Source: DATFKA01 sp042095835 (GTDB lineage: Bacteria; Bacteroidota; Bacteroidia; Chitinophagales; Saprospiraceae). Taken from it: DNA of 17,283 nucleotides. The notes beneath the pieces are model-generated. The model ran no database searches, was not told the DNA's origin, and saw only the letters and a list, made by a program, of their open reading frames with translations. How positions within the stretch are numbered: position 1 is the first letter of the stretch; each line of letters starts with the position of its first letter. Made by a program: the position numbers and the translations under genes. The DNA is taken from assembly GCA_042095835.1 (NCBI GenBank), contig JBELML010000104.1:1-17283 (forward strand), read 5' to 3'. Positions 6,379 through 14,792 of this stretch are shown one piece after another.

Positions 6379-7731
6379 ATTGTTCTCATAAATATACTCC
6401 AGCATCCGCTGCATTTCCTTTTTTACTGGAGTAGAACTTCCTATATAATTATTATTCATAAAGCTAAAAATTAGGACCTTACCACTCTTGGCTTTGATAT
6501 AGCCACTTAGGCAGTGTTTGTTGCTCAGCGTACCTGTTTTAGCAAAAACATAAGGTTCTCCTTTACCACCGTACCAGTTTCGAATCGTACCCGTTTTGCC
6601 TCCGTTGGGCAATACATCAAACAGCCACTCTTGGGGATATTCTTTATACATTTTATCCAATAAAGCCACTATACTCCTGGGTGTGAATAAGTTGTAGCGC
6701 GAGAGGCCGGACCCATCAGCCCATCTAGGACGATCAGGCAAATCCTGCATATATTGGTCTACCACATAGTCTATAACCTTGGCACTCGAAAGCTCGCCAT
6801 CAAATAATTTTGCAGAGCATAACAGTAGTAATTGCTCCCCGATGAAATTGTCACTAGATCGCATGAATTTCCTATACAGAGTATCTGGTACAGGTCCATA
6901 AATGGTTTCGTACTGTATGGTCGTATCGGTAGTATAGTAGGTATCATTCACATTGCGCTCCAATACCTTACTTAACATTCCAGCTACCTGCTCATTGACT
7001 GCATACATGGGGCGATCGTAGGCGAAATAATCCCCCGATTTGGCTTGTCCGTTATACGCAAAGTTGTTTTTAAACTCTGGCCGGAGGATCATCGGAAACT
7101 CGTATTGATCTAAAGCACCATCATAAAAAGTGACCTTGCCCATAAATTCAGGAGAAGACTTAAAGCCTTCTGCCGTTGTATCGGCTTCAAACCGCACGAT
7201 ATTGCCATACATGGGGAAGGGTGTTTTTTCTACCTGATAAGAATAGGCATAATCTGCCCAAGACCATCCAGGACCAAAACGCTTGTCTTTGTAATTATCA
7301 TAATTGTAATAAACCCGATCTTGGAATTCGTACAATTTGTTCAATACCAGACTATCTTCATTGAAGTCTGGATGCAAAAACATCGGGTTGCCAGTTCCTT
7401 GTATCAAGGCTAAACCAGGCCGCTCATGATAGCGCAAATAAGGCATACTATCGCCAAGCACCTTAAGGCTGGCGTAGAAAGTGAACAGCTTGGTGTTGGA
7501 GGCTGGTGTATAATATTTATCGGCCGCCTGCTCATACAACATCATTGAAGTGCTGGGATCGTAAAGCGCGAATCCAGTGAAAATCTTAGAGAATACTGGT
7601 GAAGTTTCGAATTGTTCTTCTATGGTTTTGACTTCTTTGCGGCTCAAAATTTTGCTAGAGCTGCACGAAGAAAACAACAAGGCTATTCCTAGAAGAATTA
7701 AATTTCCTATTTTAAGCTTGGAATTATGCAT
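6376..7731 (-). CDS. dacB: D-alanyl-D-alanine carboxypeptidase/endopeptidase, PBP4 (DacB, peptidase S13) family lipoprotein
   Basis: A penicillin-binding protein that removes the terminal D-Ala from, or cuts cross-links in, peptidoglycan. I choose the ATG at 7731 (451 residues) because MHNSKLKIGNLILLGIALLFSSC is a clean lipoprotein signal with Cys23 as the lipidated residue; the frame is open upstream to 7836 but gives a non-signal extension. The catalytic motifs are SNTK (S78-K81), SDN (293-295) and KTG (398-400, in FAKTGTLSNKHCLSGY). WADGSGLSRYN (337-347) is also typical. The long insert between the first two motifs has the size seen in the S13 family. A second KTG (379-381, GGKTGTIRNW) occupies the place where relatives have a GVDGTL-like stretch and is unlikely to be catalytic. 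The starts of this gene and of the divergent serine hydrolase are only 25 bp apart. The product probably sits in the periplasm, anchored to a membrane. Confidence 0.93.
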   Translation of the reverse strand: MHNSKLKIGNLILLGIALLFSSCSSSKILSRKEVKTIEEQFETSPVFSKIFTGFALYDPSTSMMLYEQAADKYYTPASNTKLFTFYASLKVLGDSMPYLRYHERPGLALIQGTGNPMFLHPDFNEDSLVLNKLYEFQDRVYYNYDNYKDKRFGPGWSWADYAYSYQVEKTPFPMYGNIVRFEADTTAEGFKSSPEFMGKVTFYDGALDQYEFPMILRPEFKNNFAYNGQAKSGDYFAYDRPMYAVNEQVAGMLSKVLERNVNDTYYTTDTTIQYETIYGPVPDTLYRKFMRSSDNFIGEQLLLLCSAKLFDGELSSAKVIDYVVDQYMQDLPDRPRWADGSGLSRYNLFTPRSIVALLDKMYKEYPQEWLFDVLPNGGKTGTIRNWYGGKGEPYVFAKTGTLSNKHCLSGYIKAKSGKVLIFSFMNNNYIGSSTPVKKEMQRMLEYIYENN

Positions 7732-7756
7732 TTGTACTGATTTGAATCCGATTGTA

Positions 7757-9583
7757 ATGATAAAAAAATACCTGTTAAGTTGGGCCTTTATTGGCTTGCT
7801 TATTCCTTTACTTGGGCAAGATGAGCTAGCGAACATTTACCGATCTACTGCTGAGCAAGTCAATATTCTAAGTAATAATGATCTGCTTCCGCTCCAACGA
7901 TTAGACACCCTTAGAGTGGCAGTTATCACGCCTGAAGGTTATGATTTCTCTACCTTTCTCAAGACACTCCATGCCTATATCGAAGTGGATCAAATCGAAG
8001 TGAGCGAGGAGAAAACCACCGAGAATATTGTTGCAGATATCAATCTCCTATACAATTTCACGATCCTCGCCCTACCAACCTCAGAACTGGCTAAAAAAAG
8101 TCAGAAAATCAAAAATGTAATCCGCCATTCTCGTTCTCAAAATAGTGTCTTAGCTATTTTTAGAGATCCTGATTTTGAGGGACAAGCCTGGACTGCTTTG
8201 CCACCCATTGGCGCTTCCATTGAGGCACCACTGAGTACTTGGGGACAAAGCTTAGCGGCGCAAACCATTTTTGGAGGCTTCGATAAAACAGGCCTCATGC
8301 CTAGTCAAAAGCGCCTGGGTTTTGCACCAGCCCAAGCACTAGAGGTGGACGGTCAATTGCTCGAAGATAGCATACAGGCGATTATTCAGGAGGGACTAGA
8401 CCAGCAGGCTTTTCCAGGTGCACAAGTACTGGTAGCTTATAAAGGGAATATCATTTATCACCAGGCATTTGGCTACCATACCTATGATAAAAAGAAGGCC
8501 GTACAGCTCGACGACATATACGACCTCGCCTCTGTCACCAAAGTGAGTAGCTCCCTACCCTACCTCATGAAAAGACATGGCCAAGGACGATTTGATTTGG
8601 AAGCAAGTCTTGCTGATTATTTCCCCGCCTTAAAAAGGAGTAACAAAGGTGACCTTTCCTTCCGGCAAATGCTAGCGCACAATGCCCGCCTGCGCCCCTG
8701 GATTCCCTACTGGAAAGGCACACTCAAAAAACATCCGAAATATCCTTGGAACAAAAAATGGGATAACGAACGGATCAATGACTTCCAATTCCGAAAGAAA
8801 ACCTTTAGTAGAGATTCAAGTGCTGATTATAATATTTACGTAGCGGATGATTTGTGGCAGCACCGCGATTATCAAGAAAAAATGATGAAAGCGATCAAGA
8901 AATCGCCCCTTAATGAAGAGCCAGGCTACGTCTACTCGGGCTTGCTATTCTATTTACTACCAGATTATGTAGCTCGAACTTCTGGCAAGTCTTACGAAGC
9001 TGCACTTGATTATTACTTCTATCAGCCTTTGGGTGCGACTACTTTAGGGTTTAATCCACTAAGAGAATTCCCCAAAGAAAGAATCATCCCTACCGAAAGA
9101 GACACTTTTTTTCGGATGACTCAAATACACGGCAATGTACATGACGAAGGCGCGGCTATGATGGGAGGGCTTTCTTCCAATGCGGGCCTCTTTAGTTCGG
9201 CCAATGATTTGGCAAAACTATTTCAGATGTATTTAAATGGTGGCGAATACGGCGGAGAACGCTATATTGCAGCCGAATCTGTCAAGGAGTTCACGCGCTG
9301 CCAATATTGTGATGATAATAATCGACGCGGCCTAGGTTTTGATAAGCCGCTCATCGATTATAACAAAGCCAGTAGTTCGGTAGCGGAAGCTGCCAGTGCA
9401 GCAAGCTTTGGTCATAGTGGCTATACAGGCACTTTTGCCTGGGCAGACCCCGAGGCAGAACTCTTATTTATTTTTATGTCGAATCGTGTGTATCCTACAC
9501 GTTTGAATCGCAAGCTCTATACATTGGGCATTCGACCAAGGATACATACAGCGATTTACGAAGCGATTAAAAGCAAGAAATAA
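7757..9583 (+). CDS. Exported serine hydrolase (class C beta-lactamase/DD-peptidase-like) with N-terminal GH3 C-terminal-like domain
   Basis: I choose the ATG at 7757 (608 residues), which gives the signal peptide MIKKYLLSWAFIGLLIPLLG, cleaved near 20; the longer frame from 7577 only overlaps the divergent gene. Residues about 34-185 resemble the C-terminal domain of family 3 glycoside hydrolases: NNDLLPLQRLDTLRVAVI (40-57) and QSLAAQTIFGGFDKTGLMP (164-182) are its typical first and last stretches. Residues 200-600 are a beta-lactamase-like domain: SVTK (S259, K262) is the catalytic pair, YSG (393-395) stands where YSN or YSD is usual, and HSGYTG (553-558) replaces KTG. In Bacteroidota the same two domains usually follow a GH3 N-acetylglucosaminidase domain in proteins of about 1000 residues; that catalytic domain is absent. 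A role in cell-wall turnover fits the divergent PBP4 gene but the substrate is unknown. It lies 1 bp upstream of the CNNM gene. Confidence 0.87.
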   Translation: MIKKYLLSWAFIGLLIPLLGQDELANIYRSTAEQVNILSNNDLLPLQRLDTLRVAVITPEGYDFSTFLKTLHAYIEVDQIEVSEEKTTENIVADINLLYNFTILALPTSELAKKSQKIKNVIRHSRSQNSVLAIFRDPDFEGQAWTALPPIGASIEAPLSTWGQSLAAQTIFGGFDKTGLMPSQKRLGFAPAQALEVDGQLLEDSIQAIIQEGLDQQAFPGAQVLVAYKGNIIYHQAFGYHTYDKKKAVQLDDIYDLASVTKVSSSLPYLMKRHGQGRFDLEASLADYFPALKRSNKGDLSFRQMLAHNARLRPWIPYWKGTLKKHPKYPWNKKWDNERINDFQFRKKTFSRDSSADYNIYVADDLWQHRDYQEKMMKAIKKSPLNEEPGYVYSGLLFYLLPDYVARTSGKSYEAALDYYFYQPLGATTLGFNPLREFPKERIIPTERDTFFRMTQIHGNVHDEGAAMMGGLSSNAGLFSSANDLAKLFQMYLNGGEYGGERYIAAESVKEFTRCQYCDDNNRRGLGFDKPLIDYNKASSSVAEAASAASFGHSGYTGTFAWADPEAELLFIFMSNRVYPTRLNRKLYTLGIRPRIHTAIYEAIKSKK

Positions 9584-9584
9584 C

Positions 9585-10667
9585 ATGATAGGATTAGTTC
9601 TATTTTTTCTATTATCTCTCATATTTTCCTTCCTATGCTCGGTATGGGAAGCGGTGTTGTTGAGTATAACGCCTTCCTACATCAACACAGAAAAGCAGAA
9701 AGGAAGTCAATTAGGTAAAGATTTAGAAAAATTTAAAAAAGATATTGACCGGCCACTTTCGGCGATCTTAACTTTGAATACAATTGCACATACGGTCGGT
9801 GCGATTGGAGTAGGTGAGCGGGCAGCGCATGCATTTGGAGAAAAACAAGGACCTATTTCTTTTTTTGGATTTTTCGAAATTTCTATCACGTTTATCGTTT
9901 CTACTTTAATGACGCTCGCCATCCTCATCGGTTCCGAAATCATTCCCAAAACTTATGGTGCTAACCGATGGAGACAACTGGCTCCATTTACGGTCAAGTC
10001 CATTAAAATACTGCTATGGATTTTACATCCATTTGTCTGGTTAAGTGAGCGCATCACTAGACTACTGAAAAAAGACAAAGAAAAAGCCATCTTCACCCGC
10101 TTCGACTTTGTGGCAATGGCTTCTGCTGGAGAGGAAAGTGGCACTTTAGCAGAGAATGAATCTGAAATCATTCGCAACTTATTACGCTTCGAGAAAATAC
10201 CGGTCAAGGCCATTATGACGCCTCGTACAGTGGCTACCCTGGCCGATGCTAACCAAAGTCTTAATGACTTTTATAATGCCCAAGATAAATTACGCTTCTC
10301 TAGAATTCCTATATACGAGGATACCATTGACAATGTGGTGGGCCTCATTCTCAAGGATGACCTATTCGAAAACATTATCAAAGGGCATGGCGATTGGCCA
10401 CTTTCTAAAATAAAGAAAGAGGTGCTGGCCGTCAATCAGGATAAAGTCCTACCAGAGATACTCGATACCTTAACCAAAAGTCGCTCTCACTTGGCTATTG
10501 CAGTCGATGAATTTGGCGGCTTATCTGGTATTGTCACGATGGAGGATGTCTTCGAAACCTTGCTTGGCTTGGAAATCGTCGATGAGGTTGATGCCGAAGC
10601 AGATTTACAGGAGCTTGCTCGCAAAAGATGGGAAGAACGTGCAAAACGTATTGGCTTGATTCCTTAA
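9585..10667 (+). CDS. CNNM/CorC-like membrane protein with DUF21 and paired CBS domains
   Basis: A 360-residue inner-membrane protein. The DUF21/CNNM transmembrane domain covers about 1-165, with hydrophobic segments near 2-26, 58-76, 95-118 and 136-154 and the conserved SEIIPKTYG (117-125). The acidic helix ENESEIIRNLLRFEKIPVKAIMTPR (190-214) joins it to two CBS domains (about 205-265 and 270-332; FSRIPIYED at 238-246 and AVDEFGGLSGIVTMEDVFE at 306-324). CBS pairs bind adenine nucleotides, and bacterial CNNM proteins such as CorB export Mg2+; older annotations say hemolysin. The C-terminal transporter-associated domain of longer CorC/HlyC relatives is missing, and the protein ends in a short basic tail. 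Its ATG follows the previous stop after one base, so it is surely co-transcribed with the serine hydrolase, though the functions are not obviously linked. Confidence 0.93.
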   Translation: MIGLVLFFLLSLIFSFLCSVWEAVLLSITPSYINTEKQKGSQLGKDLEKFKKDIDRPLSAILTLNTIAHTVGAIGVGERAAHAFGEKQGPISFFGFFEISITFIVSTLMTLAILIGSEIIPKTYGANRWRQLAPFTVKSIKILLWILHPFVWLSERITRLLKKDKEKAIFTRFDFVAMASAGEESGTLAENESEIIRNLLRFEKIPVKAIMTPRTVATLADANQSLNDFYNAQDKLRFSRIPIYEDTIDNVVGLILKDDLFENIIKGHGDWPLSKIKKEVLAVNQDKVLPEILDTLTKSRSHLAIAVDEFGGLSGIVTMEDVFETLLGLEIVDEVDAEADLQELARKRWEERAKRIGLIP

Positions 10668-10712
10668 TCTCCCTTATCAACAGATAAGTGTACAACACAT
10701 CAACTTTTTTCT

Positions 10713-10720
10713 TAAGTTTG
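10713..10720 (+). promoter_or_regulatory. Predicted -7 promoter box of glgB
   Basis: TAAGTTTG is a perfect TAnnTTTG box, 23 bp before the glgB ATG at 10744, predicting a start near 10727 and a leader of about 17 nt. No TTG is found 17-24 bp upstream, so the -33 element is weak or absent. Confidence 0.5.
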
Positions 10721-10743
10721 TTTGAAGCAAGATTTCATACTCT

Positions 10744-12648
10744 ATGAGCCAAGTAATACACCATAGCCTTTTTACTGAACTTGATATTTATTTATTCAAA
10801 TCAGGTAAGCATTTTAGGATTTATGAGAAAATGGGTAGTCATCCCATTGAAGTGGATGGTCAACATGGAACCTACTTTGCCGTTTGGGCACCGAATGCCA
10901 AATTTGTCTCCGTTGTTGGAAATTTCAACTACTGGGATAAGGGCTCGCATGCCTTGGCTCCCCGCTGGGATGAATCTGGCATCTGGGAAGGATTTATACC
11001 AGGCATTGGCAAGGGAGAGCTGTATAAATATCATATCGAAGCAAGCAGAGGTGAACATTTAGAGAAAGGTGATCCTTATGCTTTATTTTGGGAAAACCCT
11101 CCTAAAACAGCATCTATAGTCTGGGATTTGGAGTACGAATGGAATGATGATCAGTGGATGAAAGACCGTAAAGCCAAAGAAGGTCAAGCACAGCCTTATT
11201 CCGTATATGAGGTCCACCTAGGCTCTTGGAGAAAAAGAAATAATAGCACAGAGTCTCTAAGCTATAAAGATTTAGCAAAAGAGCTGGTAGACTATGTCAA
11301 AGAAATGGGTTTCACGCACATAGAGTTCTTGCCGGTAATGGAACACCCTTTCTTCCCTTCTTGGGGATATCAGCTAACAGGTTATTTTGCACCTACCTCT
11401 CGTTTTGGCACACCAGAGGAGTTCATGGTATTAGTGGATGCCTGCCATCAGGCAGGTATTGGAGTACTGGTCGATTGGGTACCTTCCCACTTCCCTACCG
11501 ATGCTCATGGGCTGGCTCAATTCGATGGTACGCACCTCTACGAGCACGAAGACCCAAGAAAAGGCTTCCACCCAGATTGGAAAAGCTCTATCTTCAATTA
11601 TGGGCGCAATGAAGTGCGCAACTTCCTGATATCTAATGCCATTTTTTGGTTAGAAAAATATCACATTGATGGTCTGCGCGTAGATGCGGTAGCCTCGATG
11701 CTCTATTTAGATTATTCTAGAGAAGATGGTGAGTGGATTCCCAATAAGGATGGCGGGAAAGAGAATCTTGAGGCGATTTCTTTCCTCAAAGAATTCAACG
11801 AGACGGTTTATAAAGAGATACCAGACGCCGTCACTATTGCCGAAGAATCTACCGCCTGGTCTGGCGTATCTCATCCGACCTTTACAGGTGGGTTGGGCTT
11901 TGGCCAAAAATGGATGATGGGTTGGATGCACGATACGCTCAACTATTTCAAAAGAGATGCTGTACACCGAAAGTTTCATCATGGAGAGATCACTTTCAGT
12001 TTGATCTATGCCTTCACTGAGAATTTCATGTTGCCCCTTTCTCACGATGAAGTAGTACACGGCAAAGGTCCACTTATTGATCGCATGCCAGGAGATGAGT
12101 GGCAGCGCTTTGCCAATCTAAAGCTACTTTTTGGCTATATGTATACGCACCCTGGCACCAAATTGCTCTTCATGGGAGGAGAGTTTGGACAGACTTCGGA
12201 ATGGAGTATCGAAAAGGGCTTGGAATGGTGGCTATTGGATCATGCGCCCCATCAAGGAGTACAGAATTGGGTAAAAGCCTTGAATACCTACTACAATGAT
12301 TCTAAAGCATTATATGAGAAACAATTCTCTAACGAAGGCTTTGAATGGATCGATCACGGAGATGCTGATAATAGCTTCCTCTCCTATATGAGAAAGGGAG
12401 AAGACCCAGAAAAACCAGTGATTGTTATTTGCAATTTCACACCGGTCACCAAATGGCCTTACCGACTTGGAGTTCCTTTTGGCGGTACCTGGAAAGAGGT
12501 GCTCAACAGTGACGCCAAAGACTTTGGCGGAACAGGAGAACATCTCAACACGACCCACTTGGCACAAGAGGGAGAATGGGCGGGAAGACCTTATTTTATT
12601 GAGATCTCCCTATCGCCACTCTCGATTATGGTTTTTGAAAGGGTTTAG
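10744..12648 (+). CDS. glgB: 1,4-alpha-glucan branching enzyme (GH13)
   Basis: Cytoplasmic enzyme that cuts alpha-1,4-glucan chains and rejoins them as alpha-1,6 branches in glycogen. It has 634 residues. The CBM48 domain is at about 25-120 (YFAVWAPNAKFVSVVGNFNYW, with key residues at 44-64). The GH13 barrel follows with all conserved regions: VLVDWVPSHF (241-250), DGLRVDAVASML (309-320, nucleophile D314), TIAEES (364-369, acid/base E367) and LSHDEVVHGK (432-441, H434-D435). The all-beta C-terminal domain occupies about 530-634. It lacks the extra N-terminal module of the 728-residue Escherichia coli enzyme, as in many Bacteroidota. No other glycogen genes are nearby. A promoter box lies at 10713, so it is probably expressed alone. 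It converges with the VWA gene. Confidence 0.97.
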   Translation: MSQVIHHSLFTELDIYLFKSGKHFRIYEKMGSHPIEVDGQHGTYFAVWAPNAKFVSVVGNFNYWDKGSHALAPRWDESGIWEGFIPGIGKGELYKYHIEASRGEHLEKGDPYALFWENPPKTASIVWDLEYEWNDDQWMKDRKAKEGQAQPYSVYEVHLGSWRKRNNSTESLSYKDLAKELVDYVKEMGFTHIEFLPVMEHPFFPSWGYQLTGYFAPTSRFGTPEEFMVLVDACHQAGIGVLVDWVPSHFPTDAHGLAQFDGTHLYEHEDPRKGFHPDWKSSIFNYGRNEVRNFLISNAIFWLEKYHIDGLRVDAVASMLYLDYSREDGEWIPNKDGGKENLEAISFLKEFNETVYKEIPDAVTIAEESTAWSGVSHPTFTGGLGFGQKWMMGWMHDTLNYFKRDAVHRKFHHGEITFSLIYAFTENFMLPLSHDEVVHGKGPLIDRMPGDEWQRFANLKLLFGYMYTHPGTKLLFMGGEFGQTSEWSIEKGLEWWLLDHAPHQGVQNWVKALNTYYNDSKALYEKQFSNEGFEWIDHGDADNSFLSYMRKGEDPEKPVIVICNFTPVTKWPYRLGVPFGGTWKEVLNSDAKDFGGTGEHLNTTHLAQEGEWAGRPYFIEISLSPLSIMVFERV

Positions 12649-12652
12649 TTAT

Positions 12653-12736
12653 CCGAATGGGTCAATGTCTCAATGAGGGAATGTGTGAATGAATATTTCG
12701 AGCTATTACATCATTACATCACGATATTACCATATC
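12653..12736. repeat. Octamer-phased inverted array between convergent glgB and VWA gene
   Basis: On the left, AATG recurs at exactly 8-bp steps five times (12656, 12664, 12672, 12680, 12688), the other four bases of each unit varying. After a 12-bp centre come ATTACATC twice (12705-12720) and two weaker units, the last of which overlaps the stop codon of the VWA gene (12735-12737). Read in reverse the right side is GATGTAAT, so the two halves form a loose inverted repeat that could serve as a bidirectional terminator. The GATG-rich units resemble the array at 1736-1775. Confidence 0.6.
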
Positions 12737-14666
12737 ATTTCCCAACAGTGGTGGTTTCACTGAGGTCTCGTACAGACCTTACCATACGAATAAACTCCAT
12801 TCGATAGCCTTCTTCATCCGCACCTTTAGCCGTTTTAGCTAAGTCGATGATCTGCTCATAGCTAGAGGCTTGCTTGAACTCGGAGTCCCGTAAAAGCATA
12901 CCAAATTCTGCAACCGCTGCTGACCAACGGAAATTATCAGAGCTTTCTTGGAGCTTTGATGATTTGTTAGACTGTACATGAGACAATAAAATACTCTTAT
13001 CGCCATCGGGCTTTTTATAGCGTAACTTGACGGTCATGAGTTCCCCATTTTTGGCGCCTTTAGCGGTTTTGTTGGATTGGTATTTGAGCTTATCTACACC
13101 TTTTAAAAAGTCGCTTTCTACATCAGCTGGAATGATTTCATAGATGGCAGTGACGGTGTGGCCCGCGCCTAGCTCGCCAGCATCTTTCTGATCATCGTTA
13201 AAGTCTTCGTTGGCCAACATACGATTCTCGTAGCCAATCAGGCGATACCCTGCAACATAAGCCGGGTTAAACTCTAACTGGAGCTTCACATCTTTAGCAA
13301 TAGTGAACATAGAGCCTCCAAACTCGTTGACCAGTACTTTGCGCGCCTCCTCGATATTGTCGATATAGGCGTGGTTGCCATTCCCTTTATTAGCGAGTTG
13401 TTGCATTTTGCTATCCTTGTAGTTGCCGGTACCAAAACCCATTACCGTCAGAAATACACCACTTTCTCTTTCTTTTTCAATCATTTGCACAAGCTCTCCC
13501 TCACTAGTTTGCCCCACGTTGAAGTCGCCATCAGTAGCCAATATCACCCGATTATTCCCGCCTTCTACAAAATTTTCACGAGCTAGTTTATAAGCCAGTT
13601 GAATACCTGCACCACCAGCAGTCGAACCACCCGCTTGTAGTTTGTCCAAGGCTTCTCGGATGGTATGTTTACGATCTCCCGAGGTAGGCTTCAATACCAC
13701 ACCTGAAGATCCTGCGTAAACCACCATTGATACTTTATCCTTGGCTCTTAATTGTGCCGTCAACAATTTGAAAGAGGACTTTAATAAGGGTAGCTTATTC
13801 GAGCTGTTCATACTCCCTGAGACGTCAATCAAAAAGACCAAGTTAGAAGCAGGCAAGTTTTCTGTAGGAATGTGCTTCCCTTGTAAACCAATGTGTAGCA
13901 GCTGGTGCTCCTGGTTCCAAGGAGATTCCGATAGCTCTGTCACGACCGCAAAAGGGTGCACTTCCTTCGGTTGTGGGTACTCGTAGTCAAAGTAATTGAC
14001 CATCTCTTCGATACGTACAGCATCTCTTGGTGGTAGCCCACCATTTTGTATAAAACGCCGCATATTGCTATAAGAGGCAGCATCTACATCGATAGAGAAG
14101 GTAGACAAAGGCTCATTTTCTACCGCTAGGAATTTATTCTCCTGGATGAGGTTATACTCTTCGGTGTTGTGCTGGATTGCAAGATCTTGCTGTATATACG
14201 AGTGGGGCTGCATGACCATGCCCGATGAGCGGCCTTGGATCATAGCAGGAGTCGAAGGAGCTACTTCGTAGGCTACCGCATTGCGATTTTTATTGCGGTT
14301 TCGTTTTACTTTTCTTTCTTTGGGTCCATGGTAGCCATTAACAGTTACTTCTTCCAGAACCATTCCTGGAGAAAGTATGGCTTCCACTTCCTTTCCATTA
14401 CTACTTACCTTTATTTCCTCAGATTCGTACCCTAGATAAGAAATGATAAGGATAGAGAGAGAGTCTTTCAACCCTAATACAAAAGAACCATCAATATCGG
14501 TGAATGTTCCATTGGTTGTTCCTTTCTCAAGCACAGAAGCTCCAATGAGCACTTCTTTACTTTCGTCATAAACAATGCCTTTCACAATATAAGGTCCTGC
14601 ATGTTGGCCAAAGGTGCTGCCAAAAATCAATAAACAGAATAAGCTGGTGATCCAATTCTTCATCAT
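12735..14666 (-). CDS. Exported von Willebrand factor A domain protein with carboxypeptidase-regulatory-like N-terminus (YfbK-like)
   Basis: A 643-residue protein. Residues 1-20 are a signal peptide ending in STFGQ. Residues about 26-105 are a CarboxypepD_reg-like beta-sandwich (VKGIVYDESKEVLIGASVLE, GTFTDIDGSFVL). A basic, low-complexity linker with alternating Arg, Asn and Lys lies at 117-130. Residues 175-260 match the domain that precedes VWA in YfbK-type proteins (NEPLSTFSIDVDAASYSNMR, with key residues at 184-203). The VWA domain (about 272-440) has an intact metal-ion site: DVSGS (281-285), GGST (346-349) and TDGDFN (378-383). The C-terminal part (about 450-640) matches DUF3520. VWA domains bind protein partners through the metal site; the partner and role here are unknown. 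No TonB-dependent receptor adjoins it. The ATG at 14666 is followed directly by a second ATG, and either may be used. Confidence 0.93.
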   Translation of the reverse strand: MMKNWITSLFCLLIFGSTFGQHAGPYIVKGIVYDESKEVLIGASVLEKGTTNGTFTDIDGSFVLGLKDSLSILIISYLGYESEEIKVSSNGKEVEAILSPGMVLEEVTVNGYHGPKERKVKRNRNKNRNAVAYEVAPSTPAMIQGRSSGMVMQPHSYIQQDLAIQHNTEEYNLIQENKFLAVENEPLSTFSIDVDAASYSNMRRFIQNGGLPPRDAVRIEEMVNYFDYEYPQPKEVHPFAVVTELSESPWNQEHQLLHIGLQGKHIPTENLPASNLVFLIDVSGSMNSSNKLPLLKSSFKLLTAQLRAKDKVSMVVYAGSSGVVLKPTSGDRKHTIREALDKLQAGGSTAGGAGIQLAYKLARENFVEGGNNRVILATDGDFNVGQTSEGELVQMIEKERESGVFLTVMGFGTGNYKDSKMQQLANKGNGNHAYIDNIEEARKVLVNEFGGSMFTIAKDVKLQLEFNPAYVAGYRLIGYENRMLANEDFNDDQKDAGELGAGHTVTAIYEIIPADVESDFLKGVDKLKYQSNKTAKGAKNGELMTVKLRYKKPDGDKSILLSHVQSNKSSKLQESSDNFRWSAAVAEFGMLLRDSEFKQASSYEQIIDLAKTAKGADEEGYRMEFIRMVRSVRDLSETTTVGK

Positions 14667-14792
14667 TTTTAATGTATTTTTCCTATAGGATGCAGCCGTC
14701 TGAAGGATTACATAAAATGCCCATTATTTTTTTTATTTTTATCAACTTAGATAAACAAACCATTAATTCAATCACTCATTGACTCTTTATAA
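14667..14792. promoter_or_regulatory. Divergent promoter region between the VWA gene and the oxidoreductase gene
   Basis: 126 bp between two divergent starts, so it must hold or adjoin promoters for both. It contains a very T-rich run at about 14725-14749. No perfect TAnnTTTG box is present on either strand; the nearest is TA-n4-TTTG toward the VWA gene (14754-14763). No strong inverted repeat was seen. Confidence 0.35.

Noticed and set aside
6925..6966. Second KTG in the PBP4 protein (residues 379-381) as a sign of a fused or duplicated active site
   Set aside because: It falls in the segment where relatives carry a GVDGTL-like stretch just before the true KTG; only one SxxK and one SxN are present.
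7577..7756. N-terminal extension of the serine hydrolase to an ATG at 7577
   Set aside because: The extra 60 residues are antisense to the PBP4 signal-peptide region and would precede a clean signal peptide that starts at 7757.
7732..7836. N-terminal extension of the PBP4 gene to an ATG at 7836
   Set aside because: It would add 35 residues before a good lipoprotein signal and overlap the divergent hydrolase gene; the ATG at 7731 fits the signal peptide.
10673..10688. Short palindrome CTTATC/GATAAG between the CNNM gene and glgB
   Set aside because: Only 6 bp with a 4-nt loop and no T tract; too weak to call a terminator, though it sits where one would be expected.
11707..12060. 117-codon minus-strand open frame inside glgB
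   Set aside because: It is antisense to the conserved GH13 catalytic region and has no recognisable domain.
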